A DNA stretch of 64,000 bases from Curtobacterium sp. MCLR17_032 (GCF_003234795.2 NZ_CP126268.1:2852001-2916000), one strand, 5' to 3'; numbered from the stretch's first letter, positions 24,848-34,110 are shown. Numbers and translations: made by a program. Notes: generated by a model not told the origin, from the letters alone.

Positions 24848-24872
24848 AACGCCCCGCACTCGGCGGGGCGTT
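24848..24872. terminator. Hairpin terminator after the XRE regulator
   Basis: A perfect 10-bp GC-rich stem AACGCCCCGC/GCGGGGCGTT with a 5-nt loop, downstream of the regulator gene ending at 24922 on the minus strand. No clear U-tract follows. Confidence 0.65.
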
Positions 24873-24921
24873 GGCTGGGTGCGGGAGGCCCGGAGGCGTC
24901 CTGCACCCCCAGGATACCAGT

Positions 24922-25779
24922 TCAGTGGGGCGCAGCCGAAGCGTCGAAGGACTGCTGGCCGACGACTCCGAGCAGCTCGAGCTTCTGCGCGTCCTCGCTG
25001 CCCGCGGGAGCGGTGAACAGCAGGAGCGCCTGCGCCTGGTCGTCCGTGTGCAGGACCTGGCAGTCGACGGTGATCCGGCCGAGTTCGGGCTGCACGATGG
25101 TCTTGTTGTCCGACCAGCGACTCGCGACCTCGTGCAGGGCCCAGAGCTCGGCGAACTCGGGGCTCCGCCGTTCGAGTTCCGCGATGAGTTCGCTCACCCG
25201 TCGGTCCCCCGGGCCGGCCAGCCCGACCGCGGCCCGGAGCGACGCCACCACGACCCGGCCCAGGTGTTCGTGCTGCTCGGCCGCGTACTTCGCCCGTTCG
25301 GTGCCGCTCACGAACCACCGCCACGCCTGGTACCGCTCGTTGCCGGCCAGACCCACGGACGTGCCGAGGAGCGCCGCCGCCATCGGGTTCTCGACGAGAG
25401 TTTCCCCCAGGTGGTTCACGACGATCGCCGGGGTGTCCGCCAGCCGGTCCAGCACGCGGAGGATCGCGGGGTCGACGTGGTCGGCGCGGTGCATCCGGAC
25501 GGGCGCGTTCTGCCCGGTCAGGTGGAACAGGTGGTCGCGTTCGTCGAGCGAGCACCGGAGGGCACGGGCGATCGCGGCGACCATCTGCTCCGACGGCTGC
25601 GGGCCGCGCTGCTGTTCGAGCCGCGTGTAGTAGTCGACGGACATGCCGGCGAGGGCCGCCACCTCTTCACGACGGAGGCCCGGGGTGCGCCGCCGAGCGC
25701 CGGCCCCGATCCCGACGTCCTCCGGGCGGAGCAGCTCCCGTCGGCGGCGGAGGAAGTCGGCGAGGGCTGCACGGTCCAT
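24922..25779 (-). CDS. XRE-family regulator with MmyB-like ligand domain
   Basis: A 285-residue regulator. The N-terminal helix-turn-helix has RRRTPGLRREEVAALAGMSVDYYTRLEQQRG in the arrangement typical of this group (residues about 28-60). The remaining 180 residues match the MmyB-like PAS-type ligand-binding domain common in actinobacteria (ERYQAWRWFVSGTERAKYAAEQ, LWALHEVASRW). It is divergent from an SDR gene with about 100 nt between starts. Regulators of this type often control an adjacent short-chain dehydrogenase, which fits here. Confidence 0.92.
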   Translation of the reverse strand: MDRAALADFLRRRRELLRPEDVGIGAGARRRTPGLRREEVAALAGMSVDYYTRLEQQRGPQPSEQMVAAIARALRCSLDERDHLFHLTGQNAPVRMHRADHVDPAILRVLDRLADTPAIVVNHLGETLVENPMAAALLGTSVGLAGNERYQAWRWFVSGTERAKYAAEQHEHLGRVVVASLRAAVGLAGPGDRRVSELIAELERRSPEFAELWALHEVASRWSDNKTIVQPELGRITVDCQVLHTDDQAQALLLFTAPAGSEDAQKLELLGVVGQQSFDASAAPH

Positions 25780-25880
25780 GCCCCCAGTTTGCTGCGTCCG
25801 TCACGCCGGAGCCAGGGAGCGCCGGTCCCCCGATGACCGCGCTCTGGTTGCCCCGACCCGCACGGCGCATCGTGGTGGTC

Positions 25881-26621
25881 ATGGACATCACGAACAGCAC
25901 CGTCTTCATGCCCGGCGCGACCTCGGGCATCGGCCTGGCCCTCGCGCTCCGCCTGCAGCAGGCCGGCAGCACCGTCGTCGTCGGCGGCCGTCGCCAGGCC
26001 CTCCTCGACTCGATCGCCGCCGAGCACGGCCTGGACACCGTGCAGGTCGACGTCGCCGACGCGGAGTCGATCCAGCAGGCGGCCGAGACCGTCCTCGCCG
26101 CCCACCCCGCACTCGACACCCTGGTGACGATGTCGGGCATCATGCGCAACGAGGACCTCCGCGACCCGGCGCACATCTCGGACGCCGTCGAGATCGTCGA
26201 GACGAACCTGGTCGGCACGATCCGGCTGATCGACGCGTTCCTGCCGCACCTGCTCGGCCGCCCGAGCGCGACGGTGATGACGGTGTCGTCGGGTCTGGCG
26301 TTCGTACCGCTGACCGCCACCCCGACCTACAGCGCGACCAAGGCCGGCGTGCACGCGTACACGCAGGCGCTCCGGCAGCAGCTCGTCGGCTCGTCGGTCG
26401 AGGTCCTCGAGCTCGCGCCGCCGGCCGTCGCCACCGACCTGATGGGTGGGCAGGACTTCGGCGGGATGCCGCTCGAGGTGTTCATCGACGAGGTCGTCGG
26501 CCTGATCGAGTCCGGTGCGGCTCCGGAGATCCTGGTGCAGAACGTCCAGCCGCTGCGGTGGGCCGAGCGCGACGGCAACCACCAGCAGATCCTCGAGATG
26601 ATGGCTTCGCGCGAGCACTGA
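25881..26621 (+). CDS. Short-chain dehydrogenase/reductase
   Basis: A 246-residue SDR starting MDITNSTVFMPGATSGIGLA. The NAD(P)-binding motif GATSGIG is at about 13-19 and the catalytic YSATK (Tyr-x3-Lys) at about 155-159, with the preceding Ser in VMTVSSGLAFV. NADPH preference is suggested by GGRRQ after strand 2. The C-terminus resembles DltE-like or YdfG-like oxidoreductases (ELAPPAVATDLMGG). An upstream ATG at 25833 is in frame but would overlap promoter sequence. Likely regulated by the divergent XRE protein. Confidence 0.92.
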   Translation: MDITNSTVFMPGATSGIGLALALRLQQAGSTVVVGGRRQALLDSIAAEHGLDTVQVDVADAESIQQAAETVLAAHPALDTLVTMSGIMRNEDLRDPAHISDAVEIVETNLVGTIRLIDAFLPHLLGRPSATVMTVSSGLAFVPLTATPTYSATKAGVHAYTQALRQQLVGSSVEVLELAPPAVATDLMGGQDFGGMPLEVFIDEVVGLIESGAAPEILVQNVQPLRWAERDGNHQQILEMMASREH

Positions 26622-26627
26622 CCCACT

Positions 26628-26682
26628 CCACCCGTCCTGACATGTAGCACATCATGCTGCTCCGGCATGTCAGGATGGGTGG
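26628..26682. promoter_or_regulatory. Long hairpin abutting a start codon
   Basis: Arms CCACCCGTCCTGACATG (26628-26644) and CATGTCAGGATGGGTGG (26666-26682) pair over 17 bp with one mismatch, enclosing a 21-nt loop. The right arm holds the AGGATGGGTGG ribosome-binding region and ends directly before the ATG at 26683. It follows the SDR stop by 6 nt. It may terminate the SDR transcript, or sequester the ribosome site of the next gene. Confidence 0.7.
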
Positions 26683-27180
26683 ATGCGACGAGCACCGTAC
26701 GAGGAAGCCCTGCCGTCCGGACGCCTGATGCCCGTGGTCGGCATCGCCGTGATCGCCATCGCGGTCGCCGCGGTCGCACTCCCGCTCGTCCTGCCGCCGT
26801 CACCCGGTCGCGGCCTCGATCCGGGAGACGTCGCGGTCCTCCTCGGGACACTCGTCGTCACGGTCGTCCTCGGCATCGGCGTCGTCCGGATGCGACAGAC
26901 GATCCGTATCGACGACGTGCTGGAGGTCCGCGTCAGCCCGTTCTGGTACCGACGCCGCATCCCGCTCGACCGGATCGCGTCGGTGACGCCGATGGAGATG
27001 AACGGCCTGAACTCGGGCGGCTGGGGCATCCGACTGATCCCGAGCGGGACCGCGATCCTGCTCGACAACGGGCCGGGCGTGCACGTCACCGTCCGCGGCA
27101 AGCGTGCACTGCGGTTCCGCTGCGACGATCCGGACGCGCTCGTCGCCGCTCTGGAGGCACGGGGCGCGTCCGTCCGCTGA
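26683..27180 (+). CDS. Membrane protein with PH-like C-terminal domain
   Basis: A 165-residue protein with two N-terminal transmembrane helices (LMPVVGIAVIAIAVAAVALP and VLLGTLVVTVVLGIGVV) and a soluble beta-rich C-terminal domain (VLEVRVSPFWYRRRIPLDRI, then GGWGIRLIPSGTAILLD, ending RCDDPDALVAALEA). The latter resembles bacterial PH or DUF3093-like domains found in actinobacterial membrane proteins. The function is unknown. Its translation start is embedded at the foot of a long hairpin. Confidence 0.75.
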   Translation: MRRAPYEEALPSGRLMPVVGIAVIAIAVAAVALPLVLPPSPGRGLDPGDVAVLLGTLVVTVVLGIGVVRMRQTIRIDDVLEVRVSPFWYRRRIPLDRIASVTPMEMNGLNSGGWGIRLIPSGTAILLDNGPGVHVTVRGKRALRFRCDDPDALVAALEARGASVR

Positions 27181-27204
27181 GTCGCGTCCGTCGGGCGGGC
27201 TCGG

Positions 27205-28065
27205 TCAGTCGCTCGTGCCGGCGGCTGCGAGGACGGTCCTGCCGAGACGCACGAAGTCGTCGACGCCGAGCTCCTCGCCGCGGGCGGTCGGCGCGATGCC
27301 GGCGGCTTCGAGGACCTCCGACGCGTGCGCGCTGCCGCCCAGGACACCGGAGAGCGCCTGGCGGAGCATCTTCCGACGCTGCTGGAACGCCGCGTCGACC
27401 AGGGTGAACACCCGCGATCGCAGCTGTTCGTCGCCCGGGGGCTCGTGCCGGTCGAAGCCGACCAGGACACTGTCGACGTTCGGCACCGGCCAGAACACCT
27501 GCCGGCTGACCTGTCCGGCGATCCGCCACGACCCGTACCAGGCGGCCTTGACGCTCGGTGAGCCGTAGACCTTGCTGCCCGGGTCGGCGGCCAGGCGGTA
27601 GCCGACCTCGGCCTGCACCATGACGAGCGACCGGACCAGGGACGGGAAGGTCGCGAGCAGGTGCAGGAGCACCGGCACGGACACGTTGTAGGGCAGGTTC
27701 GCCACGAGGTGCGTCGGCGCGACGGGCAGGTCCTCTGCCGAGACCTGCATGGCGTCCTGGTGGACGACGGTCAGGCGGGCGTCGGGCTGCATCGCGGAGA
27801 CGGTCGTCGGCAGGTGCGCGGCGAGCCGGGCGTCGATCTCGACAGCCGTCACAGCAGCGCCGGTCTCGGTCAGGCCGAGGGTCAGCGACCCGAGCCCGGG
27901 CCCGACCTCGAGCACCGCCGACTCGGGCGTGACGCCGGCGATCGACACGATGCGTCGGACGGTGTTGGCGTCGTGCACGAAGTTCTGGCCGAGCTTCTTG
28001 GTGGGCGTGACGTCGAGCGTCGCCGCGAGTTCCCGGATCTCCGCCGGGCCGAGGAGCGCACCCAC
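27205..28065 (-). CDS. rsmA: 16S rRNA (adenine1518/1519-N6)-dimethyltransferase
   Basis: A 286-residue KsgA/RsmA enzyme that dimethylates two adjacent adenines near the 3' end of 16S rRNA. Motifs: [17 protein letters not shown], the SAM-binding [15 protein letters not shown], and the catalytic [12 protein letters not shown]. The start is taken as GTG 28065, just 2 nt after the tatD stop, so the two are probably coupled; no strong ribosome-binding site is evident. It completes the operon metG-tatD-rsmA. Confidence 0.95.
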   Translation of the reverse strand: MGALLGPAEIRELAATLDVTPTKKLGQNFVHDANTVRRIVSIAGVTPESAVLEVGPGLGSLTLGLTETGAAVTAVEIDARLAAHLPTTVSAMQPDARLTVVHQDAMQVSAEDLPVAPTHLVANLPYNVSVPVLLHLLATFPSLVRSLVMVQAEVGYRLAADPGSKVYGSPSVKAAWYGSWRIAGQVSRQVFWPVPNVDSVLVGFDRHEPPGDEQLRSRVFTLVDAAFQQRRKMLRQALSGVLGGSAHASEVLEAAGIAPTARGEELGVDDFVRLGRTVLAAAGTSD

Positions 28066-28067
28066 GG

Positions 28068-28991
28068 CTACTGCACCACCGTGACGGGTTCGGCGTCCCA
28101 CATGCCGTAGACGAGTTCGGTGTTCGAGGTGATCTGCGCCGCGAGCATCGACACGTCGGTCCCCAGCGTCTCGGCCATCGACCGCAGCGTGTGCGGGATC
28201 AGGTACGGCGCGTTCGGCCGACCGCGGAACGGCGTCGGGGTGAGGAACGGTGCGTCCGTCTCGACCATGATCAGGTGGCGCGGTGCGACGTGCAGGGCGT
28301 CGCGCAGGTTCTGCGCGTTCTTGAACGTCACGGTGCCGGCGAACGACATGTACCAGCCGCGCTCGGCACACAGGCGTGCGAGCTCGGGGCCGCCCGAGAA
28401 GCAGTGGAAGACCGTGCGCTCCGGGGCCCCGACACGCTCGAGGACCTCGACCACGGCGTCGTGGGCGTCCCGGTCGTGGATCGTCAGCGCCAGGTCGTGG
28501 TCCTTCGCGATGCGGATGTGCTCCTCGAAGGAGCGGATCTGCGCCGCCCGGCCGTCGTCACCCGTGCGGAAGAAGTCGAGCCCGGTCTCCCCGATCGCCC
28601 GGACCCGGGGCAGGGCCGCGAGCTCGGCGATGCCGGCCAGGTGTTCGTCGAGCAGGCCCTGTTCGTCGAGGACGGGGGCTTCGTTCGGGTGCAGGGCGAC
28701 CGCGGCGAGGACCCGGGGTTCCCGTGCCGCGATCGACGCCGACCACTGCGAGGTGGCCAGGTCCGTGCCGACCTGCACGACACCGCGGACGCCGACGCTC
28801 GAGGCACGGTCGAGGTGCTCCCGGTAGTCGAGCGGACCGTCGCCACCGTCCCCGACACCGTCGGCGATCTCCATGTGCGTGTGGTTGTCGTACACCGGCA
28901 CGGTGAGGGCCTGCGGCAACGGCGGGTACGTCAGGTCCCGCTTCTGCCCGCCACCGTCGCCGCCGCGAGCGCGGACGTGCGCGTCGGTCAC
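28068..28991 (-). CDS. tatD: TatD-family metal-dependent deoxyribonuclease
   Basis: A 307-residue TIM-barrel metallohydrolase. The metal ligands appear in [11 protein letters not shown] (HxH motif), GETGLDFFR (Glu), [19 protein letters not shown] (His) and [10 protein letters not shown] (Asp). The start GTG 28991 overlaps the metG stop (GTGA). The N-terminal 35 residues form an extra polar extension. TatD enzymes act as 3'-5' exonucleases or DNA-repair nucleases; the metG-tatD-rsmA order is common in bacteria. Confidence 0.94.
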   Translation of the reverse strand: MTDAHVRARGGDGGGQKRDLTYPPLPQALTVPVYDNHTHMEIADGVGDGGDGPLDYREHLDRASSVGVRGVVQVGTDLATSQWSASIAAREPRVLAAVALHPNEAPVLDEQGLLDEHLAGIAELAALPRVRAIGETGLDFFRTGDDGRAAQIRSFEEHIRIAKDHDLALTIHDRDAHDAVVEVLERVGAPERTVFHCFSGGPELARLCAERGWYMSFAGTVTFKNAQNLRDALHVAPRHLIMVETDAPFLTPTPFRGRPNAPYLIPHTLRSMAETLGTDVSMLAAQITSNTELVYGMWDAEPVTVVQ

Positions 28992-30565
28992 GCGGCGCCC
29001 TGCTCCGGCTGCTCGATGCGCGGGAACAGCCCGGCCGCGAGGGGCGTCACCGTCTCCGAGCCCTGCCACTCCCAGGCGCGGTCGATGCGCTGCTCGGCGA
29101 TGGTCCCGCCCGCACCGATCGAGGCCCAGAGCTTCTCGGTCGCCTTCGGCATCACCGGGGACACGAGCACGGCCACCGTGCCGAGGCCCCGGAGTGCGGT
29201 GACGAGCACGGTCGCCAGTCGCTCGCGCTGGGCGTCGTCCTTCGCCAGGGCCCAGGGCTCCTGCTCGGTGATGTAGCCGTTCAGGACGTCGACGAGTTCC
29301 CAGACCGTGGTGATCGCGTCGTGCGGGGCGAACGCGGCGATCGACGCGTCGGCCCGCTCGGTGACGGCCTGCGCGAGGGCGTCGACGGCCGCGTCAGACT
29401 CGGTCAGTTCGCCACGCTCCGGGACGGCACCGTCGAAGTACCGGTTCAGCATCGCGACGATGCGGGAGGCCAGGTTGCCGAAGCCGTTCGCCAGTTCGGC
29501 CTGGTACCGCGCCGAGATGTCTTCCCAGCTGAAGTTGCCGTCCTGCCCGAAGGTGATCGCGCGGAGGAAGTAGTAGCGGAAGGCGTCGGAGCCGAACGTG
29601 TCGGTGATCTCGCTGGGGGCGATGCCGGTCAGCTTCGACTTGGACATCTTCTCGCCGCCGACGAGCAGCCAGCCGTGGCCGAACACGCGCTCCGGCACCG
29701 GGAGCCCCGCGGCCATGAGCATCGCGGGCCAGATCACGGCGTGGAAGCGGGCGATGTCCTTGCCCACGATGTGCACGCTGGGCCAGAGGCGCTGGAAGGC
29801 CTCGTCGTCGTCGGTGCCGTAGCCGAGCGCGGTGATGTAGTTCAGCAGCGCGTCGAACCAGACGTAGAGGACGTGGTCGGAGTCCCACGGGATCTGGATG
29901 CCCCAGTCGAAGCTCGACCGCGAGATCGACAGGTCACGCAGGCCCTGCTTGACGAAGGAGACGATCTCGTTGCGGACGCTCTCCGGCTGGATGAACTGCG
30001 GGTTCGACTCGTACAGGTCGAGCAGGCGCTGCTCGAAGTCGGACATCCGGAAGAAGTAGTTGCGCTCGGCCAGGACCTCCACCGGGATGGAGTGGATCGC
30101 ACAGACCTGCTGGCCCTCGTACGGACCGGTGCCGGGCACCAGGTCACTCGGCTGCTTGTACTCCTCGCACCCCACGCAGTAGAAGCCCTCGAACTCGCCG
30201 GCGTAGATGTAGCCGTCGTCGTACAGCTTCTGCAGGAACGCGGTCACGCCACGCTCGTGACGCTCGTCGGTCGTGCGGATGAAGTCGTCGTTCGCGACGT
30301 CGACGGTGTCGAGCAGCGGCTTCCACGCGTCGGTGACCAGGCGGTCCGCCCACTCCTTCGGGGTCACGTCGTTCGCCGAGGCGGTGCGCAGGATCTTCTG
30401 CCCGTGCTCGTCGGTGCCCGTGAGCAGCCAGGTGTCGTCGCCGCGCTGGCGGTGCCAGCGCGCGAGGACGTCCGCGGCGACCTCCGTGTACGCGTGCCCG
30501 ATGTGGGGCACGTCGTTGACGTAGAAGATCGGCGTGGTGATCGAGAACGAGCTGCCGTCGGCCAT
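28988..30565 (-). CDS. metG: Methionine-tRNA ligase
   Basis: A 525-residue class I synthetase charging initiator and elongator tRNA-Met. HIGH is at residues 21-24 (VPHIGHAYTE) and KMSKSKL lies in the second half. The connective region has one CxxC set (YCVGCEEYKQ), as in single-knuckle forms. There is no C-terminal tRNA-binding (EMAP) extension, as in other actinobacterial short MetRS. The ATG at 30565 is preferred over one three codons earlier because AGGA lies at correct spacing. Confidence 0.96.
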   Translation of the reverse strand: MADGSSFSITTPIFYVNDVPHIGHAYTEVAADVLARWHRQRGDDTWLLTGTDEHGQKILRTASANDVTPKEWADRLVTDAWKPLLDTVDVANDDFIRTTDERHERGVTAFLQKLYDDGYIYAGEFEGFYCVGCEEYKQPSDLVPGTGPYEGQQVCAIHSIPVEVLAERNYFFRMSDFEQRLLDLYESNPQFIQPESVRNEIVSFVKQGLRDLSISRSSFDWGIQIPWDSDHVLYVWFDALLNYITALGYGTDDDEAFQRLWPSVHIVGKDIARFHAVIWPAMLMAAGLPVPERVFGHGWLLVGGEKMSKSKLTGIAPSEITDTFGSDAFRYYFLRAITFGQDGNFSWEDISARYQAELANGFGNLASRIVAMLNRYFDGAVPERGELTESDAAVDALAQAVTERADASIAAFAPHDAITTVWELVDVLNGYITEQEPWALAKDDAQRERLATVLVTALRGLGTVAVLVSPVMPKATEKLWASIGAGGTIAEQRIDRAWEWQGSETVTPLAAGLFPRIEQPEQGAA

Positions 30566-30628
30566 GCGGACCATCCTAGAGGCGAGCCCGAGCCCCGTGA
30601 CGCGCGGTCACCCGGCCTGTGGACAACC

Positions 30629-30670
30629 GGACGGGAGGCCCGTGGCGGCGCCGCCACGGGCCTCCCGTCC
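30629..30670. repeat. REP-like palindrome, copy 3 (perfect)
   Basis: A perfect 21+21 bp palindrome without a loop, with the family ends GGACGGGAGGC/GCCTCCCGTCC. It lies between the rsmI stop and the metG start, where it could terminate rsmI transcription. Confidence 0.9.
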
Positions 30671-30688
30671 GACAGGTGTCGGGTCCGG

Positions 30689-31510
30689 TCAGCGTGCGGC
30701 GAGCGCACCCTCGTAGAGGTCCCGCTTGGACAACCCGGTCGCGTCGGCGACCGCTGCGGCGGCCTCCTTCATGCGTGCGCCGGCGGCCACGCGCTCGAGG
30801 ACCAGGCGCACGCCGTCCTCGATCGTGGCGTCCTCACCCGACCCCGTCGAGCCCGCGACGACGATGCAGATCTCGCCGCGGACGCCGTCGGCCGCCCACT
30901 CGGTCAGCTCGGCGAGGGTACCGCGTCGGATCTCCTCGTGCAGCTTCGTGAGCTCCCGGCAGACGGCGGCGCGCCGGTCGGCTCCGAACCCGGCGGCCAT
31001 GTCGCCGAGCGTGTCGGCGATCCGGTGCGGCGACTCGAAGAAGACCATGGTCCGCTGCTCCCCCGCCAGCGCGGCGAAGACACGACGACGCTCGCCGCCC
31101 TTGCGGGTCGGGAAGCCCTCGAACGTGAACCGGTCCGTCGGCAGCCCCGACAGCGCGAGGGCGGTGAGGACGGCACTCGGGCCGGGGATCGCGGTGACGG
31201 TGACGCCCGCGGCGGCGGCGGCCTCCACCAACGGGAAGCCGGGGTCGCTGATGGCGGGCATGCCCGCGTCGGTCAGCACGACGACGTCGTCCTCCCGCGC
31301 CAGTTCGACGACCTCGGCCGCACGCTCCCGCTCGTTGTGCTCGTGCAGCGCGATGAGCCGCGGCCGGTTCTCGATGCCGAGTGCGCGCATGAGGTGGATC
31401 GCGGTCCGGGTGTCCTCGGCGGCCACGACGGAGGCGTTCGACAGCGTCTCCACGAGTCGACGGGAGGCATCACCGAGGTTGCCGATGGGGGTTGCTGCGA
31501 GGACGATCAC
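30689..31510 (-). CDS. rsmI: 16S rRNA (cytidine1402-2'-O)-methyltransferase
   Basis: A 273-residue SAM-dependent methyltransferase of the tetrapyrrole-methylase fold. The N-terminal LAATPIGNLGDAS is diagnostic; further motifs are VVAAEDTRTA, LTDAGMPAISDPG, IPGPSAVLTAL and FFESPHRI. The start is taken as GTG 31510, since no ATG is available before the conserved strand. It is divergent from pmt, with about 80 nt between starts, an arrangement common in actinobacteria. Confidence 0.95.
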   Translation of the reverse strand: MIVLAATPIGNLGDASRRLVETLSNASVVAAEDTRTAIHLMRALGIENRPRLIALHEHNERERAAEVVELAREDDVVVLTDAGMPAISDPGFPLVEAAAAAGVTVTAIPGPSAVLTALALSGLPTDRFTFEGFPTRKGGERRRVFAALAGEQRTMVFFESPHRIADTLGDMAAGFGADRRAAVCRELTKLHEEIRRGTLAELTEWAADGVRGEICIVVAGSTGSGEDATIEDGVRLVLERVAAGARMKEAAAAVADATGLSKRDLYEGALAAR

Positions 31511-31589
31511 GACCCCATTGTGGTCGTCGTGCCCGTGCCCTGTGGACGAGGCGGGCCAGCGGCGAGGTCGCGTCCGTAGGATGCTGCGA

Positions 31590-33221
31590 ATGACCACGGA
31601 CCTGGCCGACCTGCAGAAGACCGTGCCGGACGTCCCGCGCGGCTCGCGGCTCGACGACTGGTGGGGCCGCGTGCTGTCCGTCGGCTGGCGGGTCGCCGCC
31701 TGGCGCTGGGGCGGTCCGATCGCGGTGACCGTGCTGGCGGCGCTGCTCCGACTGGTCGACCTGGGCCGGCCGCACACGCTCGTGTTCGACGAGACGTACT
31801 ACGTCAAGGACAGCTGGTCCCTGGTGCACCTCGGGTACGAGGGCACGTGGCCGGCGAACCCGACCGGCGACGGCGCGGTGACGACCGACCAACGGTTCGC
31901 CGACGGGCAGACCGACATCTACTCGCGCGCCGCGGAGTTCATCGCGCACCCGCCGCTCGGCAAGTACCTCATCGGCCTCGGCATGCTGCTCTTCGGGCCG
32001 GACAACGCCTTCGGCTGGCGGTTCACGGTCGCGGTCCTCGGCATCGCCACCGTCTTCCTCACCGCGGTGATCGCCCGCTCGCTGTTCCGCTCGACCTTCA
32101 TCGGCACGCTGGCCGGCGGCTTCCTGGCGGTGGACGGGCAGGCGATCGTGATGTCGCGGGTGTCGCTGCTCGACGGCATCGTCACGTTCTTCGTCGTGCT
32201 CGGCTTCGGCGCGCTCCTGCTCGACCGGCGGTCGTCGGCCCGACAGCTCGACCGGTGGATCGACCGGAAGGCCGCGGCCGGCCGGCCGACGCTCTGGGGT
32301 CCGGTGCTGTGGCGGCGGCCCTGGCTGGTCGCGATGGGCTTCTCGCTCGGGCTCGCGACGGCGACGAAGTGGACCGGGCTGTACTTCCTGGCGTTCTTCG
32401 CCGTGTACTCGGTGGTCAGCGACATGCTGCTGCGCCGGCGGGCCGGTGTGGCGTTCTGGTCGTCGAGTGCCGCGCTGCAGCAGGCCCCGGTGACGTTCCT
32501 GCTCACCGTGCCGATCGCGGCCGTCACCTACGTGGCGTCGTGGACCGGGTGGTTCGTGACCCGCGGCGGCTGGGACCGGAACTGGATCGGGACCGGTGGT
32601 CAGCGCTGGACCGGCGTGCTCGCCTGGGTGCCCGACAGCCTGCAGAACTGGTGGCACTACCAGGCAGAGATCTACGGCTTCAACATCGGCCTGCACACGC
32701 CGCACTCGTACCAGGCGAACCCGCTGCTCTGGCTCTTCATGCAGCGGCCGACCTCGATGTACTACGTCGGGGTCGACGCGGGCCAGGACGGCTGCGCGGC
32801 CGACCGCTGCGGAGCGGCGATCACCGGCATCGCGAACCCGTTCGTCTGGTACGCCTCGGTGATCGCGGCCGTGGTGCTGCTCGTACTGCTCGTCACCCGG
32901 CGGCGGTGGGAGTACGGCATCGTGCTGATGGGCATCGCCGCGGGGTACCTGCCGTGGCTGATGTACCTCGACCGCACGGTCTTCCAGTTCTACACGATCG
33001 CCTTCGAGCCCTTCCTCGTGATGGCGCTGGCTGCCGTGATCGGGCACCTGCTCGGGTCACGGGAGGACCCACGGCCACGGCGGACCCGGGCGCTGATCTG
33101 GCTCGGGGTCTACCTGGTGGTCGTGGTGCTCGCGTCGGCCTACTGGTACCCCCTGTGGTCGGCGATCCAGGCGCCGTGGGACTTCATCCGGTCCCACTAC
33201 TGGCTGCCCAGCTGGTTGTAG
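31590..33221 (+). CDS. pmt: Polyprenol-phosphate-mannose protein O-mannosyltransferase
   Basis: A 543-residue GT39 membrane enzyme that transfers mannose from polyprenyl-phosphate to Ser/Thr of exported proteins. The catalytic loop has LVFDETYYVKDSWSL with the Asp-Glu pair. HPPLGKYLIGLGM follows, and the C-terminal helices include FQFYTIAFEPFL, both typical of actinobacterial Pmt. About 10-11 transmembrane helices are present. The start is ATG 31590 (MTTDLADLQ). A REP-like palindrome follows the gene. Confidence 0.94.
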   Translation: MTTDLADLQKTVPDVPRGSRLDDWWGRVLSVGWRVAAWRWGGPIAVTVLAALLRLVDLGRPHTLVFDETYYVKDSWSLVHLGYEGTWPANPTGDGAVTTDQRFADGQTDIYSRAAEFIAHPPLGKYLIGLGMLLFGPDNAFGWRFTVAVLGIATVFLTAVIARSLFRSTFIGTLAGGFLAVDGQAIVMSRVSLLDGIVTFFVVLGFGALLLDRRSSARQLDRWIDRKAAAGRPTLWGPVLWRRPWLVAMGFSLGLATATKWTGLYFLAFFAVYSVVSDMLLRRRAGVAFWSSSAALQQAPVTFLLTVPIAAVTYVASWTGWFVTRGGWDRNWIGTGGQRWTGVLAWVPDSLQNWWHYQAEIYGFNIGLHTPHSYQANPLLWLFMQRPTSMYYVGVDAGQDGCAADRCGAAITGIANPFVWYASVIAAVVLLVLLVTRRRWEYGIVLMGIAAGYLPWLMYLDRTVFQFYTIAFEPFLVMALAAVIGHLLGSREDPRPRRTRALIWLGVYLVVVVLASAYWYPLWSAIQAPWDFIRSHYWLPSWL

Positions 33222-33264
33222 GCGGGCACGCGCTCGTCGCGCGGGCGATCGGGTCCGGACCACC

Positions 33265-33306
33265 GGACGGGAGGCTCGCTGCCAGGCCGCCACGGGCCTC
33301 CCGTCC
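33265..33306. repeat. REP-like palindrome, copy 4
   Basis: Family ends GGACGGGAGGC/GCCTCCCGTCC, 42 bp, between the convergent ends of pmt and the TetR gene. Confidence 0.85.
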
Positions 33307-33445
33307 GACACGGCCCGCCGCCGGCACGGCCCGCCGCCGGCACGGCGGTCCGGAACTTGGCCGGTCGGCGGACGTGAACGGTGGGTCCTGACCAGCCGGG
33401 AGCCCGGTGGCGGTGGGCGCCGGCGGACCTGAGCGGTGTGTCGTG
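33307..33445. repeat. Short tandem and direct repeats after pmt
   Basis: CACGGCCCGCCGCCGG is repeated about two and a half times at 33310-33345. After it come two imperfect copies of a 27-bp unit beginning GGCGGACGTGAACGG (about 33367) and GGCGGACCTGAGCGG (about 33422). No gene is visible here. Confidence 0.6.
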
Positions 33446-33450
33446 ACCGG

Positions 33451-34110
33451 TCAGGACTGGGCGTGCAGGGCGCGTTCGATGGTCTCGCGGTCGAGGGGGT
33501 CGCCGAGCATGCCGTCCGGGTCGGCCGGCGGCAGGACGCCGTCGATGACGACCTTGGCGTACCGACGCCAGGCGTCCGGGTCGTGGGCGCGGGTCGCGTC
33601 GGCGACGGCGCCGATCATCGTGGTCAGCATCGGCAGGTCGCGGTAGTCGAAGCCGTCGCGGACGACCCCGGCGTCATGCGCGCGGCCGATGATCGTGGAG
33701 ACCTGGCGTTCGAGCCGGTCGCGCTCGTGCACGATGGACGGCCGGGCCTTGCCGGCTCGGACGATCGCGTCGGCGAGGGCGCGGTCGCGCGCCCGGAACT
33801 CGAACACGCCCATCAGGTAGAGGCGGAGCGACTCGCGCGGGTCGATCTCGGCGGCGGCACGTTCGGCCGCGGCGTTCATGGCCTCGAACTTCGTCGCGAG
33901 CAGGGCCTCGATCAGGGAGTCCTTGTCGGCGAAGCGCCGGTAGACCGTGCCGACGCCGACTCCGGCTTCGTGCGCGATGTCGTTCAGCGTCACGGACAGT
34001 CCGCGCTCGGCGAAGCACTTGCGTGCGGTCTGGAGGATCAGCTCGCGGTTGCGTGCCGCGTCAGCTCGGAGAGGCCGTTCGAGGTCGGCGTGCTGATCGG
34101 TGGTGCTCAC
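33451..34110 (-). CDS. TetR-family repressor
   Basis: A 219-residue regulator. The N-terminal helix-turn-helix is ILQTARKCFAERGLSVTLND followed by IAHEAGVGVGTVYRRFADKD, typical of TetR/AcrR. The C-terminal ligand domain is less conserved. The start is taken as GTG 34110 (VSTTDQH), with an upstream ATG 34143 possible. It is divergent from an MFS efflux gene, with two operator-like palindromes in the gap, so it likely represses that pump and itself. Confidence 0.9.
   Translation of the reverse strand: MSTTDQHADLERPLRADAARNRELILQTARKCFAERGLSVTLNDIAHEAGVGVGTVYRRFADKDSLIEALLATKFEAMNAAAERAAAEIDPRESLRLYLMGVFEFRARDRALADAIVRAGKARPSIVHERDRLERQVSTIIGRAHDAGVVRDGFDYRDLPMLTTMIGAVADATRAHDPDAWRRYAKVVIDGVLPPADPDGMLGDPLDRETIERALHAQS

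Noticed and set aside
24762..24906. A SAM or other known riboswitch before the sulfur genes
   Set aside because: Inverted repeats are present, but the conserved core nucleotides of SAM riboswitch classes were not seen.
30605..30625. DnaA-box-like TGTGGACAA (also inverted copies near 38108 and 38129)
   Set aside because: Isolated words near TTGTCCACA are common by chance; there is no cluster and no dnaA/dnaN context, so no replication origin is proposed.
31470..33047. 525-codon minus-strand frame opposite pmt
   Set aside because: Antisense shadow; the plus strand shows a full Pmt.
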